A stretch of 64,000 nucleotides of DNA, taken from the NCBI GenBank assembly GCA_948567375.1, contig OX419758.1, forward strand, positions 50,979,473 through 51,043,472, in the 5' to 3' direction. The first letter of the stretch is position 1, and every line of letters begins with the position of its first letter. The translations under genes were made by a program, and so were the position numbers. The notes below the pieces were generated by a model. That model worked only from the letters and a program-made list of their open reading frames with translations, was not told the DNA's origin and did not search any database. Shown here one piece after another: positions 10,696 to 24,403 of the stretch. The DNA comes from Lunularia cruciata. Taxonomy: Eukaryota > Streptophyta > Marchantiopsida > Lunulariales > Lunulariaceae.

Positions 10696-11038
10696 GTTCA
10701 TCCAACAATCAAGTAAGGTGCTTGATTTGTTTTTGCATAGCAATGATAATGTCAAGTATTGCTATCATCACTACTACTCTATCCTACTACTCCCAATTTA
10801 TCTAATTTATTAACACATAGATGCAACACATCCATCATTCTCAATAGGTTACAATAAGAAGTATCAAGGGTTCCTCATACAAGGTGATTGTATGCCAAAA
10901 GTCCTACCCAAAGCATGAGGTGATGAATTGTGTGAAACTATGCTTGGGTAGTACTTGGACACAAAAATCCTGTGGTTTGGCGGAAATGGATTTGGTGGTC
11001 CATAAATTCCATCCATCCAATTCTTGATCTAATACCAA
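10696..11038 (-). mobile_element. Internal 5' stub of the LTR-C element with primer-binding site
   Basis: On the minus strand, immediately after LTR-C, lies TTGGTATTAGATC (11026-11038). This is close to the TGGTATCAGAGC primer-binding site that gypsy and copia elements use with initiator tRNA-Met. The rest is non-coding leader and is cut off by the LTR-B copy. Confidence 0.6.
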
Positions 11039-11441
11039 TGTAAAAGACCAACACCGAGGAGAGAAATAAGAGAATGGAAGATCACATTGGGACACTTGAA
11101 TGTGGATAACCTCCAAATGCCTAGCATGAGTTTTGGCTTTGGCATTTATAGAGAGCATACAAAGCTCTTGAGAAGCTTCTCAAGAAGTTTCCTTGAGCCA
11201 CTTTCTTGGAGTGCAAGCCAAGCTAACCAAGAAGTTTCTCGAGAAGCTTCCTTTTAGAAGTCACCTACTTGGCGTGCAAGCTAAGCTAGTTAGAAGCTTC
11301 TAGAAGCTATCTACTTAGTGTGCAAGCTAAGCTAGCTGGAAAGTTTCCCAAGAAGCTTCTTAGATACTTGTGGAATATTTTGGTCTATTCTCTACTCCAT
11401 TATTCTTGACTAATTTCATTGCTAAACTCCATATTGTTACA
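11039..11441 (-). mobile_element. LTR-C, 5' copy, reverse orientation
   Basis: It reads TGTAACAATATGGAG at 11441 to GGTCTTTTACA at 11039 on the minus strand, 403 bp in all. It matches 5477-5907 in the opposite orientation. The primer-binding site next to it fixes the 3' boundary. Confidence 0.75.
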
Positions 11442-12960
11442 AACGTGTTGCATTCTACTAGACTCTATAAGAAGTAACAATCATGGATGAGGTCTCCTTA
11501 CCAAATCCAAATTTCACCACTCTCTCCTCCACCATGTTGAGCTCAATGAGAGCAATCAAACCAAAGACCACTATCAAAGTAGGTGAAGTAGCATGTAACA
11601 ACATAACATCTTGTACTCTATGTTGCAACTCCTTGTCCAAGATCCTATACTAAAATTAGATTCCTTAGGTCTTAGTAAATCCTTGAGTGAAATTGATCAG
11701 CCATCTCATGCAAGGGTATGCTTCACATAGGCTCTCTCTAGTCTTTTGTTGGAACTCCTATCAACTTCTCAACTTGTCAATCCGCACTCCTTGGAAGTTT
11801 TTCCTCAAGCATTGGAAGAACTCCACCATGGGTTTAAACTCTAGTACTACACTGCCACTTGGAGTGGTACCTCTACTCATAGTAGCACCACCTCCTACTA
11901 GTGCATCTCTACTATATCCACCAATGCTACTTCAGTTAGAATTTGTAGGTATTGCCAATCTACCCCTAGCACTCAAGCCTAAAGTGATGGAGATACAATT
12001 TAGAGACCAATAATATCTCCATAGCTCAATCTCCTCCAAGTAAGCTCTCTAAATCTTAAACTCATGGTAGTCATCTATTGGTGGATCTTCCAAATGTTAA
12101 AACAATGTCTCCCATGCCATGAAGGTTGTGAGCAAAATTGGATTTTGCACCAACTATCAAACTCCGAGATGAAGTCATCCAACTCAATGGTACTCACTAT
12201 ACCAAAGTAGCATTTAAGGCTTTAAGAGATCCCATAAATCTTGTCTATGTCTAATAATAACAATGCAGACACAACAAGTGCACTCTCAACTAAATTAGAT
12301 CCTATATAAAACTCCAACTTAGAGTCAATCTCCGCACTCATTAGGACCTAAGACACAGGTTGATATCGAGTGCCACTCCAAGTAAACCCATTGCATATTG
12401 CAATGTTATCTTCTCTAAAGTTCACAAATAATTCCATTGTGACAAAGCTCAAACCGCAATTGTAGCCATCGCAAGTATTCCACCAAGTGCCATCACTAAC
12501 TAAACACCACCCACTAATGTAACTCTAATTATGACAACTACACTAGGAGAACAAGTGACCTATAAACTACCATCAGAACATGCACTCTCACGGTCTATAG
12601 GTCATCACTTCTTGCCTCATTGGAGAGAAACACAAATAGTTTAATTGATCATCACTTTAGCCTCATTATCAAAATCACACCAAAGCATCAATGCTCTAAA
12701 GTCTAGGTACTTCACACCAACATGGTGCACAAATAAGAAGTAAAGAATGGAAGGAGTCAATCATGAGAAGTCTAAATAAACCTCTATCTCATAAATCAAC
12801 ACCAGATTGACTTTCTCACCATTTGGCATTTGACATAATAGGAGTGTCTAGTTATTTCCTAAACTATAAGGATCACCAAGAATAGGATCAAACTCCATCT
12901 CCTAGCCAAAGCTACATGTGGATAGGTAATAGTGGAACAAACATTAAGACAACAAGTGAA
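11442..12960. other. CT-rich decayed sequence, no supported gene
   Basis: Short frames only. A segment near 12550-12650 (ACATGCACT...TCTATAGGTCATCACTTCT) resembles 14890-14920, so both belong to a further low-copy repeat. Confidence 0.4.
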
Positions 12961-13030
12961 GGTGGACCCGTTGGTTAGAGCACCAATCTAGGAACTAAAG
13001 ATATAGGGTTCAAACCCTATTGTACATAAT
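12961..13030 (+). pseudogene. tRNA-like sequence (tRNA pseudogene or SINE head)
   Basis: CGTTGGTTAGAGC resembles a tRNA D-arm/A-box, and ATAGGGTTCAAACCCTAT forms a T-arm with a good B-box (GGTTCAAACC) at about the right distance. The anticodon and acceptor stems do not close convincingly, so a working tRNA is unlikely. A tRNA-derived SINE promoter is the main alternative. Confidence 0.45.
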
Positions 13031-14159
13031 CTAGAAGGGTTTGCAAAATTTGCCAAACAATGATCAACAAAACTCATCTAAACTAGCTACCCTTAGGCCT
13101 TCATAGCCCTATGCCTTTGAATGCCAAATGAGGCATTTATTCTTGCCAATTCAAACCCTCTCCAAATTTGGCCAAGTTTCACCCAAATGGAACCAAATTT
13201 GAGGCAAAATCTAATGTAAATTTGATGTAACTCCTCTATAATTGGTTGGCTACCAAATCCTCCACTAAATCTCTACTTGGGCCAAATTAGAAAGATGAGG
13301 AGATCCAAATCTCTAATTGGAGGAGATGGGTTCCCAACCCCAACTTCAATTTTGCATTTTGAGCTCAACTTGGACCAAATTGGCCTTGATTTCACCTCTT
13401 GGGCTCAAATCATACACTACTATCTAAAATTGACTATAGTCTTTGGGAAATTTGTCTAGCACTTCTGCACACTGTTTGCACTATTGCTAAATCTACATCA
13501 ATTCACACAAAGCTTCTACACATGATCACTCTCAAGGAAATCTAAACCACGATCAAAGTACCAATGATCCACCAGGCTTGGAGATACCACCAACACCCTC
13601 AACTCCTACACTTGATTTCCTTTGACTCTCACTTCTTTGATGTAATCAGTTCTTCTTTAACTTAAATCACACTCAAACAGATCAATCCTTGATCATTCAT
13701 TCAACACTCTACCAACAGTCAAGCACTAATTACAGTAAAGCATCACCCACTCTAGCTAAGAGACTCTATGTGATGCTTGCTGGCTTTTTTCCACCATAGC
13801 CAAGAACTCAAAGGCTTAACATCAGGTGAGTGAACTCTCTGGAGCTTTACTTTGAAGGTATACCTCTAATTTTGACCTAACGGTAAATCTCTAGACTTAA
13901 CGGTCCCACTAACAGCACATCTAAAGGTGCAAGTGACAATAAGCCCCACATGTGATTAGTACTCTAAACATGAAATTGGACCATCAACAAGTAGTCCATG
14001 AGTAATTACCAAAATACCTATGACTATCAACACTACTACTCTAGCATCCAAGGAATCTAGCTTCAACAATGCAAATGTCATGACAAGTGTCTTACAACAA
14101 GAAGTATTTTTGTAGTTTTAAGTAGTGAGTGGGTGTCTCTTATTGTAATTTTCACCCTT
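13031..14159. other. No supported gene
   Basis: AT-rich, low-complexity sequence. Parts of 13140-13400 resemble 15130-15400 in style (repeated CCAAATTTG-like words), consistent with old repeat DNA. Confidence 0.4.
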
Positions 14160-14690
14160 TCCTACTCTTATATAATATTGGGAACAAGTAAGCATGGATC
14201 TGATTTGTGAACTGCCCAAGACCACCTCAAAGATTGACTCCATCCCTATGTAATGTTGGGAACAAGTAAGCATGGATCTGGTTTATGAACTGCCCAAGAC
14301 CACCTCAAAGGTTACCTCTATTATAGTCTTTGTTGACTGACTCAGCAAAATGATTCATATGCACCCTACTACCAAGGATGTGATTGCTCCACAATTAGCT
14401 CAATTGTACTTAAGTGTGGTCTTTTCTCACCATGGCCTATCTTGAGTGCTCACCACATGTACTCAATTCACCAATTTGTTTTGGAGAACAATCTTTGGTT
14501 TCTTCAAAACCAAATTGGCCACGTCCACTGCTTACCATCCACAGACTGATGGACAAAAAGAGTGGGGTAATTGCACTAATGAAGACATGCTCTAGTACTG
14601 CACCTTAGAGGAGTAAGAAAGGTGGGACACCTTACTCCCACGAGTGGAATTTTCATATAACAATTTAGTGAATGCATCCACACGGTGTCA
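14160..14690 (+). mobile_element. Gypsy remnant, integrase core (left half of a split copy)
   Basis: It aligns with 44390-44810 of the better element, through the integrase region (start of the core, SKMIH-type motif, PQTDGQ-like block). A short segment at its left edge is present twice in tandem. The copy is an old fossil, broken in several places, and continues at 16895 after a 2.2-kb insertion. Confidence 0.75.
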
Positions 14691-16894
14691 TACTTTGCCT
14701 TTCTCTCTTTGGGAATACATAAGGTGTCTAGTTGTGGATCCTATATATCAAAGGTTGTAGGTAAACCTGTCCCTGCTAGTTTGAGTGCATGTGGAACCCA
14801 ACTAGTAGAACCTTTCACTATAGGTTTTGGTATTCTTGCTATTGGGTAGGGTGGTAATATGCAACCTAACCTATCATTATAACATGCACTATTGGTCTAT
14901 TGGTCATCACTTCTAGTATTACCAAGGAAAAACACATAGCACTACTAGAAGAAAGAACTTAAATGCAATGCCTACACACCAATCCAAACCAATTGGGCAT
15001 ACAAACAAGCATGCAACCACAAAGAGGATCCAATCACAAGAATTTAGCAACAACTCTCCATATTTTTGTTGGAATTGAGCTTTAGAGCCTTCTTGCTCTA
15101 TCATCAAGCCAATTTCAACTTATACTCCAAGCTTCCTCAAATATGTACTTCAGCCTTCAAACCAACTTGTACTCCAAGTGGAGTAATTTTAGGTCTTCTT
15201 GATGGGAAAAACTCTATGTAATTTAGATAGGCATAACTTTTTCTTTGTGATCTAGATTCAATTGTTTTAGAATTCAATGGAAAAACTATCAGATAAGATT
15301 TCTAATGATATGAAATAAATCACAATCTTATCAATACAACTCCCTTGAGGAGCTCTCAAACTTGGCCAATTTTTTGGAATTTCCCCCCAAATTTTGAAAT
15401 CACTAATCTAGGGTTTTCTCCTAGCTCTTGATAACTTTCTCTAGATTTTTGAATTAGAGGTACACTTGATCCTAAAAAACATTCTAGTAACCTAAAATCA
15501 TCATTCATAGTCACAAAACATAAGAGGATTGACACTCAATCATGATAGAAGATATAAATGCCCTTTCAAGCTTATGATAATATTTTTATTAGAGTTTGTT
15601 GCATCAGCTCTCACTCTCCATGGACCCAAATTCTACTAAACTTTTCCCAATAGTTTTTTGTGCCATTATCTAAACCCTTGAAAATTTTAATAGCCTAATC
15701 CAACCCCAATCCTAGATATGGATCAATTCTTGAGTTGGGCTACCTTGTAAGCTCTATAGATCCAAGTATGCTTGATCCAAGACCCTAAATTAATTCTATA
15801 TTTAAGGAATTTACATAAAACCATTTCATAAAGGTGCAAGACCTAATCTTCAACAATACTAGAAATTTTCATAAGGTGATTTGAAACACAACTTTAGGAG
15901 TGACCAAAATTCCAAATCTAATAAGCATCTCATTTCCAACACCTCGATTCATAGAGCTCCAACTTCAATTGACCAGATCTATTTTGAGATGATCAAAACC
16001 TAAAATTTAATGAGCTCAACACTATATGCACTTTTTCTACTCCCCAAATCCACTAACAAATCACGAAAATATCTCATGAAGCTCTCCAAATGGTCTATTT
16101 TGTGCTCCTACATATGAATTATATCCCCCCTGATTCCATCAATCATATCTTCCCATAGAATCTCCTCAAATTAATTGATTTTAGTTTCAAACTTGTATCC
16201 CATCAACTTTTCTCTCCAACCATGGTCTCCACTCCTCAAATGCCTTCCTTGAACTCCTTTGATGGTCAAAATCTCCACTTCTCCTCTTGGGATCCAATCA
16301 CTTACATTTTTTGTCATTTAATTTCTTCACCTTTTGACAAATGGACGCCACAACTCCACCTTGAAGCTCATGAGAAGAATTAAGTCATTCTTCATCTATA
16401 AGAGCAAATAGATTGTCAAGTCCCAAACTTACTTGTAAGTAATCACAAGAAGGACAATAAGATCCAAGTTTTCTATCATCGACTCCATGAATATCGCCCC
16501 AAAATGTATCACCATCCAATCCTGCAAGTTGTCACGGTGTAGAATTTGAAGCTTGATGAGAAAAAGATTCAATAGTGGCAGATTGAGAGCATGGGACATC
16601 TCCTACTCAAACATTTCCTTTGATGCTCATGCTCACGCTCTACTAAAACTCTCACTCCCAATGTTCTCCTCTTGCTCCAAGCTCCTCAAATTAAAATACC
16701 ACCTCTCTCTCAACTCTCCACCACCTATATACACAAGAGCTCTCAAAGAAAACAAGACCATAATCCATGTGGCTAATATACATAGATTGCTTACATGGCA
16801 ATAATTGAATCATGGGATCCGTCCAACCTACTCCATCTTTACGGAGATAAACCACACTCGTTTACTATTTCATGGGTTATGCAAAAAATAGCGT
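14691..16894. mobile_element. Unclassified insertion splitting a gypsy copy
   Basis: The gypsy alignment stops near 14690 and resumes near 16895 at the adjacent point of the element, so the 2.2 kb between is inserted or is a replaced segment. No coding domain, terminal repeat or target duplication could be recognised. A portion resembles sequence at 12550-13400. Confidence 0.45.
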
Positions 16895-17557
16895 GACATG
16901 GGGCCACAAAATTATTTTTCATGTATGGAGAGCATCCTTTCACCTTTGATTTTGATGAAAATCCACCTGGAGGATACAAAGGTGGATGTCATCAACACTT
17001 TTGTTTCCAAAATCCAACAAGGAGTAGAGAATGCCAAACATAGGTTGTAGATTGCCCAAAATTGACAAAAATAGTATAGATGCACATTGTCAGCACATGG
17101 AGTTCAATGTTGGGGTCAAGTCTTGTTGTCAACAACCAACTTCACATTAGTTGGCCCTTGCAAGCTCAAACCTTATTTTATTGGGCCTTTCCTCATCCTT
17201 CATCAAATCAAGGTAGTGGCCTATCACCTTGAGCTACCACCACACATGAAGATCCATCTAGTATTCCATGTTTTCTTACTACTTAAATATGCACTCCAAC
17301 TGCCCCACTTTTCTTCCATATAAGAAATTTGACCTTGTCAACACTCCTTGATGACACGGAGGAATATGAAGTAAAATGCATCCGTAAAATGCATACTTAC
17401 CATTCAAATGTGGCATATCTTGTATAGAAGAAAGGGTACTCATTGTAAGAGGCTACATGGAAGCCAACAACCAACTTGACCAATGCACTGATGTTAATGA
17501 AATATTTTGAGCAACAACTTTGCGATGAGGATATTATATCTTAAAAGGAGAGAGGTC
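16895..17557 (+). mobile_element. Gypsy remnant, integrase C-terminus and chromodomain (right half)
   Basis: It aligns with 44820-45477: the region before the integrase tail, the GPFLILHQI-type segment, HLVFHVFLL and the end of the chromodomain. The polypurine tract AAAAGGAGAGAGGTC precedes LTR-A at 17558. Decayed. Confidence 0.75.
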
Positions 17558-18111
17558 TATAATACCAATAGCTCAATGTATTATCTAGAAGTGAAAATTG
17601 GCTAGGTAGATCAAATAGAGGTGTCACCAAAAGAGTACTTCTACTAATAGGATAGGAGCCAAAAATAGCCTAAAAACTTTAGAGCTGGTTTTGCATGCCT
17701 AAATGGATAAATTAGGCCATGGAAATATGCATGACCCTCCTCCCCAAACAAAGGAGAGAGGGATGGCCTTCCCTTCCCCTCCTTGTCTTGTCAAGAGCTT
17801 TCCAATGTTACCTCACCCATGTGATTCTAAGATTCCTATAAGAAGATTCCTCCTTATTAAAGATTGTTTGACCAACCAAATAGGATTAGAACAAGCATGT
17901 CATCCATACATGAAACTAATATAGGGGTAGGTCTTGCTGACATGTCACCTATCCATGTCTTTGCTCCAAGGGTGGAGCTTCCTTTGAGGGAATCCTCTTT
18001 GCTATATCATAAATTCAACATGCTCCTTTGGGACATCTTAGTATTGAGTGTGAAGCTTGGTGTTTCTTCTCTTGTGTTTTTCTTAAGGTCTCCTATCCTT
18101 GGAAGATTACA
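17558..18111 (+). mobile_element. LTR-A, 3' LTR of the split gypsy copy
   Basis: It starts TATAATACCAATAGCTC and ends CCTTGGAAGATTACA, and is collinear with the other LTR-A copies apart from an internal gap near 17600. It directly follows the polypurine tract. Confidence 0.8.
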
Positions 18112-19560
18112 TATGATCTCTTTCAAAAGAATCTATTTTAGATGCAATGCCAATTGTGAAGAGAAGTTGGCATAGAGGATCATAGAAGGTGTTATGTGTA
18201 GTCAAATTCAAATATACTTGTGAATAGGGATCTAGCTAAGTTATGTATGAAGTGCAAGGCTAAAAGAAACACTTGGATTTTCACAAAAGGTGTCAAGTGT
18301 ATAAAAATAAAGAGAGTGATGAAATTTTTTCAAGTGTAAAGAGACTGAAGTGTTGCTTTTAGAATAAAGAGACTGATCCAAATTTTGCATAAGGTGTTAA
18401 GATATTGAAGTGTCACTTTCAAAATAGAGACTGATCCAATTATTATAGAAGGTATTAAGGGAGAAGAGTGTCACTTTTAGAATAGAAAAACTGACCCAAA
18501 TTTTTGTAGAAGGTGTTAATAGAATGAAGTGTTGCTAACAAAGGTGAACCTATTTCAGAGAAGGTGTTTAATGTAGGGAAATTGAAATGTTTGTGTCCAA
18601 AAGGAGAGTAAAGGATCACTTTCAATAGCAATCCACTTTTCATAGAAGGTGTTTAGCATCAAATGGCTTTGTCAACAAGAAAATGAGAGTGAAATATCAC
18701 TTTTAGTAGCACCACATGTCTTTGTCAACAAGGAGCAAGCATGAAGGAGAAGTGTCCCAATTTCATAAAATGTGATAGTTACACATAATGTTCTCAAGTT
18801 CAACATAAAAGGAGAGTGTGCAACAAGAAGAGAAGGAGAATTTTCAAACATCACTTGGAATTTGAAATGTGTGCAGCAAGAGGAGAATAAGGAGAGAACA
18901 ATTTTCTAGAGAAACTTTTTCTGCAAAGGAGAGAGAGTTTAGGAATTTAGCTGGTAGCTTAGTGAATTTTCTTGAGTGTGAAGTTTGGTAAAGAGGAATT
19001 ACTCTCATAATTCTTGATTTTTATTTTCTTTATAGGTCTAAATTATTGCCTTTGCTTTTCCATAGCTCAAAGAAAGAGAAGGGGAAATAGAAATGTAGGG
19101 AGAGTGATTTTTTAAAGGAGGAGAATTTTCAAAGTACTAAATAAGGAGGAAGAGAGGGATTTTGAAGTGCTAAGAGAGCTTTGGAAGGGTTTAGAGAGTG
19201 AGAGGAGGAACATGAGGAGGAGATAGCAATTTCAAAGAGCTAAGAAGAGAGAATGAAGACTAAAGTGCCAAGAGTACAATCAAAGGTTTTATAAAGGTAA
19301 AGGAGGAACAAAGGAAGGAGAGAGGGATTTAAAAGGTTTCCTTGGGTGAGGAGGAAAAAAAATAGGGATTTCAAAGTTCCAAAAAGTTGCAAGGTTTTAT
19401 AAATTAGAAAATTACTCAAATAAAGAGATGGTTGCAAGTATAGCAAACTATTAGAAGCTCATTGATTATCCAAACATTGAGGAAACCCAAGAAGGAGAGT
19501 GGCTCATTGAATTCCACACAATGAGAAATTATATGACATATCAATTGGTGTTGGCAAGAT
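18112..19560. other. Purine-rich stretch, no supported gene
   Basis: Beyond the tandem repeats at 18290-18680, the rest (to 19460) is G/A-rich with repeated AGGAGAGAG-like words and no domain-bearing frame. Confidence 0.5.
18290..18680. repeat. Degenerate tandem repeat, about 60-bp period
   Basis: Units built on GAAGTGTCACTTTTAGAATA, GACTGATCCAAATTT and AGAAGGTGTTAA recur about six times with drift. It is a decayed minisatellite. Confidence 0.6.
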
Positions 19561-22000
19561 GAGACAACCCAACAAGTATCACTTTTGTGGTAATCAGGTA
19601 AATAAATTTTTTTGCCTAGAGATACAAGTCAAAAATGGTCAAACACAAAGTCAAAAATTAACAATTTAATTCTGCTTGAGTTCTTCTTTAGTCTCTCAGG
19701 TAGAAACCACACCAAGAAGAGAGTAACAAGCATTGATCACAATCTCATCAGGAATTAATACTCCATAATCACAATACTATCCAATATTTCTAAACCAACT
19801 TTGATTGTGATGATTCAGATTCTTTCAAAGATGGTTATTTCACTACAAAATGACTTTGCTTCATAATTGTGTTCCATCCCTCCACTAAAGGCACAACTTC
19901 CTTGATCAAAATTGCTTTGCATCAACCCAACGCTACACTCACTAATGTAGAATACTACCAACACTACAATTCCTCTTAGATCTATCAAGTCATTGCTTTG
20001 ATTGCTATCTACTCAAGATCAAACACACAAAATGAAGATCAAGGCTACAGAATCCAACATCCAACAAGCACATTGACTTACACTTTGAAATTTTCCAAAC
20101 ACTAACAAACACAAACACAAGATAGATACTCAATATTTAGCTTAAGTGATGAGCATTAAGAAATAGCACTTCACTTTATTTATCTTCAGAAATTATAAAT
20201 ACTAAACAACATAACATTGAGAATGCTTCCTTTAAATAGTAGAGCAATTGATAATTATCTAACAAAAATGCCATTCTATAACAACTTTACCAACCTATAG
20301 TTTTGAAATGATAATGCACCCCTTCATATCTCCCTCTTCATATCTCAAATCTATTCTACTTTGATTTGATGTCAACCTCAACTTTGGCTTCCAAACCCAA
20401 TGTTCCTTCAAGAATTTCCCCTTCTTTGTGTCTCTCTAATACTACTCCTACATCTTCTATTTCTACTATCTCTTCACTATGAACTACAATTGCACTCATA
20501 TCTAATCTACCTACATCTTCATCTGCTAACTCTATCTTCTCTAATGTCTTAGATAACTCACCTAAAGACACTTGCACTCCTACTTCTACCACTTTGGACT
20601 TCTTCTCTAACTTCATCTCACTACAAAGTCTATCCAATTCTGATCTAACAAGATCTAGTCTAAGACTCACATTATCCTCCTACCTCTAACATCTTACTAT
20701 CTACACAATCTCTTGAACAAATCAAAAGATTATTCAATTTAGTGTCCTTCACCTTCCTTTTCCTTGTCTCTTGCACCAACAACTTCAATTGTGCAGTCTC
20801 GCTTCCTCCAATTTTATCTTGGCTTTAGTATTGAGCATTGGTTTCAACCTATTTACCACTACTCTTATTGTATCCAACTCCACCCTCAAAACTATCTTCT
20901 CCTTACTTCTCTCCACTTCTAGTTCATTCTAATACATTGTCAACTTGTCCTCAAACTTAGCCTTCAATGCTTCCTTCTCTTATCTAAATAGGATTAATTG
21001 ATCCTCAGCTCCTCTCAACAATCCTTGCAATCGTTCTTCCTCCCAACTATGCTCTATTAACTCCCATTTCCAAGCTTGGTCCTTCTCTGTCGCACTCTTC
21101 TTCATACTCTCCAACTCTTGCTCCATCACTATTGCACTCGCCTTTGAATGTATGACCTCCACTCTTGCATCAGCAATTTCTTTCTTAGTTACCTTGACCA
21201 ACCCCAGCTTCTCCCTCAATTTCTCCCTACACTTCACCAAGTCCTCCTTCAATACTTCCAAGCTTCTATTCCAAAGAACTACCTCCACCAAAAGTTCCTT
21301 AGCTTCCGTCTCTACCCAAATTAACTTGCTTCTCAACACCAAGGTTTCCCCACTCCATTTTATTATACTACTAACTCATCCTTCACTTCCTGATGAGAAC
21401 TCATCATCTCGACTTTCTTCTATTGCAAAAACACCAACAATGGACACACAATCTTTGACAAATACTCAACTCCCTCACATTTTTTGTTTTTATCTCTGAT
21501 ATCTTTGCCTTGGGCAAGTAGTTCTTCAATAGGTGCCTTACCCCAAAGACGTGATCTTTGTACCTGCAATGTCTCTCTATCCTCACTCTCTCCTTCTTTT
21601 GTAGCTTTACTCTATTTGACAATGACTACTTGAGTACTTCTCTTCCCTCTAGCTACCTTTGGACATACCAAGGCTACCTCTTCTTCTTTCTCATACTCAT
21701 GCTTGGCTGTTGACAACTCCAGACTTGGCTTCTCTATTTCCACAATCCATTCTATGAATTACTAGACTTTAGTTTCTCCTTCACTACCACTATTCAATTG
21801 TTTGCTCCATAGTGTGAATTCTTCTTCTTCTCTTGAGGCTTCTCCCTTTGACTCAGTTTCTCCATCTGATTCCTCCTCCAAATTTGAGTCCTTCACTACC
21901 ACCAGTGTGGGCTTTGGGTTAAGTTTCCATAGCTTTTGAGGTTGCACCGTAGTAATTCTTCCTTTAGTCTATTTTGCTTTTTGGGCATAGGGATATCCAC
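19561..22000 (-). mobile_element. Repeat family X, copy 2 (best coiled-coil frame)
   Basis: On the minus strand there is an acidic segment (about 21950-21760: KPKPTLVVVKD, EEESDGETESK), then long coiled-coil frames at 21342-20980 and 20670-20356 rich in Glu, Lys and Leu, then the LTR-like tail with TATTTAAAG near 20230 and the family end GTTGGGTTGTC near 19561. It aligns in the same order with 1600-4925 and supplies the uninterrupted version of the site where plastid DNA entered copy 1. Function is unknown. The arrangement fits a non-autonomous LTR element or one whose pol is lost. Confidence 0.65.
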
Positions 22001-24109
22001 TACCACTACTATCTCCTTTCCACTCTTCATGTAATATTCATCACATTCACATGTCCGCAATGTAACATTGTTCATCCTCATCCACCTCTCTTCTTAGATC
22101 AAGATGAAAGTGCGATTGCATTCATCCTATCTCTTCCAAACTCAATAGGTTTAGCTCAAAGTAGAAATGAGCTACAAAGGGTACAAAGTAGTGGGGATGC
22201 ATACCCATTCTCCAACCGGTGATCATTTGCCCAATATGTTGGTGCAAACATTTTGCCCAGTTCACCACCTCTCTTGCAAAAATCTAATGAAAGAACATTG
22301 TTTGTTGCATCGTGACATACGTATTTTACTATGGCTTGAATATAGCCATCATTGCATTCATGATCCCTCTTTGCACTAGATCTTTATAACTATCCACCTT
22401 GTATCCATTCTTGGTGCAAGGTCTATTGAAAAAATTCCTCACTTCGGTAGTTTCTTTTGAAGCATCACACTTTTGACAAAATGTGACACCACCTACCTCT
22501 CATGCTTCTCTCCCCAAGACTAATATCCAATCCGACTCTATCCACCAAGCTAGATTTCCTCTCTTTTCTTCATTTTTAGGCCCCATCCTTGCAATTGCTA
22601 GCGACAATCTCTGCCATGAACCTTGGAAAACTCAAATTCCAATTCCAAGCTAGAAATGTGATACAAAGCCTTGATAAGACTTTGATCTTCACCACTACAT
22701 CTAATCTATGCATTGCAAGACCCCTCACCGCACTCTACTGACTCACTTTTGGGGCCATCATGTGCTTCCTCACTCTCTGCTTATGAAAGATCAAACCCGA
22801 CATTCTAACCCACTCCTCTTGCATATTTATAGTTTGCATTCCTCTGGGTCGACTCTGAATAGGAACATGGTAGCATCTAGACATTGCAGCGCTTCCTCTC
22901 TGAAATCTCAATTTTATAGGCCTTTGTTGATTGGTTATTCTTCAATTGCTTCTATGTGCTACTCATCACTTTTGTGAGTTTGTTTCTTGTCACTCTTAAG
23001 AACATCTTGGTCCCAAGGTAGTCACTTTCTTGATTGGAAGAACGTACTTCCTTGATTGGTGGAACCCAAAGAAGTTTGTTATAGGATCTTTGGATCAGGT
23101 TGTGCTACCCAATATGAAGTCCTCTTCTTCATATTTCATTCTGTCCAACTCAAGTCGTTCAGACTTTGACCCAAGGTCAAATTTTGGTTTATGCCAAACA
23201 CACAATTCCTCATGTTTTTTCCCATTTAGCTTTCCTTTGGCTTTACAAACACACTTCTTTAAAACTCAAAAAAACAAAAAATGTGGGTACCACACAAGAC
23301 AAACTTCAAATGAGGAGATTTGTGGAGCAGATTCAAGAAAAAGATCTGAATGCATTGGAGCTAAAGCAATGCTTTGCATTGGAGTATCCAAGAACCAATA
23401 CAAGTATTAATTTGAATTGAAATGGATTGCATGTGAAATTGACTATTTAGATGTGAAATTGACTATTTAGATTATCAATTGATTGTGTTTAGGAAATCCC
23501 AAACACCTCTCCCATTGATTATGTATCTAGAATGCCTAACTCCTAATGCTACATACCCCTTATGTGTAGGTTTTATGCATCCCCACCGCCATAGTGCCCC
23601 ATGCCATGCATCCTACAAGTGGTAGTACTAGGTATTATGCATCCCATAAGAGGCAACACCCAATACTACACACTTGGATGGTACCAATGCTTGGCATTTT
23701 GTATCCCTTCACTCCTTGTTGCACATAATGTGCTCATGCTATGCATCTGGTAAGCACCACTGATTCTCACTATTATCCACCTAATTTCATGTTGCTCAAC
23801 CTTGCTTCCATTCTACACATCCCATGTTTCTTATGCTCTCCTTTTCCATTAATTTGTGATTTGCAGTTAAGAAGATGCTTAGCAAATTTCTTATTTTTTA
23901 TTCATGATTCTTGCATGTGTATAATGGATAAATGATGAAACATTAGAAAAATGATCCATAGGAAGAGAAATATCATGAGCAATGTGCAATGAGTTATTAA
24001 ACAAAGTGATTATTGGTTAGAGAATAATGATTTCTTATTCTTGACCCAATAACCACTTTATTTTAAAAGCTATCCATTGATCCATGATTATTATTCTTAT
24101 ACCATGACT
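22001..24109. other. No supported gene
   Basis: Short frames only, with no recognised domain. It includes a 20-bp direct tandem (GTGAAATTGACTATTTAGAT) at 23435-23474. Confidence 0.45.
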
Positions 24110-24390
24110 CTTTTTTTATATGCTTGAGAATGCTTCTATTTACTTAAGAAAGATACTATATTATAATATTGTTTATTTGCTTCCTAATGCCTCTATACTT
24201 ATTGTTTATTTGTTAGAGATAGAGGTTCAAGATGCTTGAGAATGCCTCTATTTTCTTGAGAAAGATACTATATTGTTTTATTTTTTATCTACTTTCTAAG
24301 CCTCTACACTTATTTTTTATTTGGAAGAGAAATCTCTATATGCTTGAATACCTCTATACTTGAATAAGGTGTTCCATATACTTAAAGGAC
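24110..24390. repeat. Degenerate tandem repeat, about 110-bp period
   Basis: The words TGCTTGAGAATGC, CTTGAGAAAGATACTATAT and GCCTCTACACTTATT recur in order at about 24120, 24232 and 24325. Confidence 0.65.
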
Positions 24391-24403
24391 TCTAAAAGTG
24401 GAT

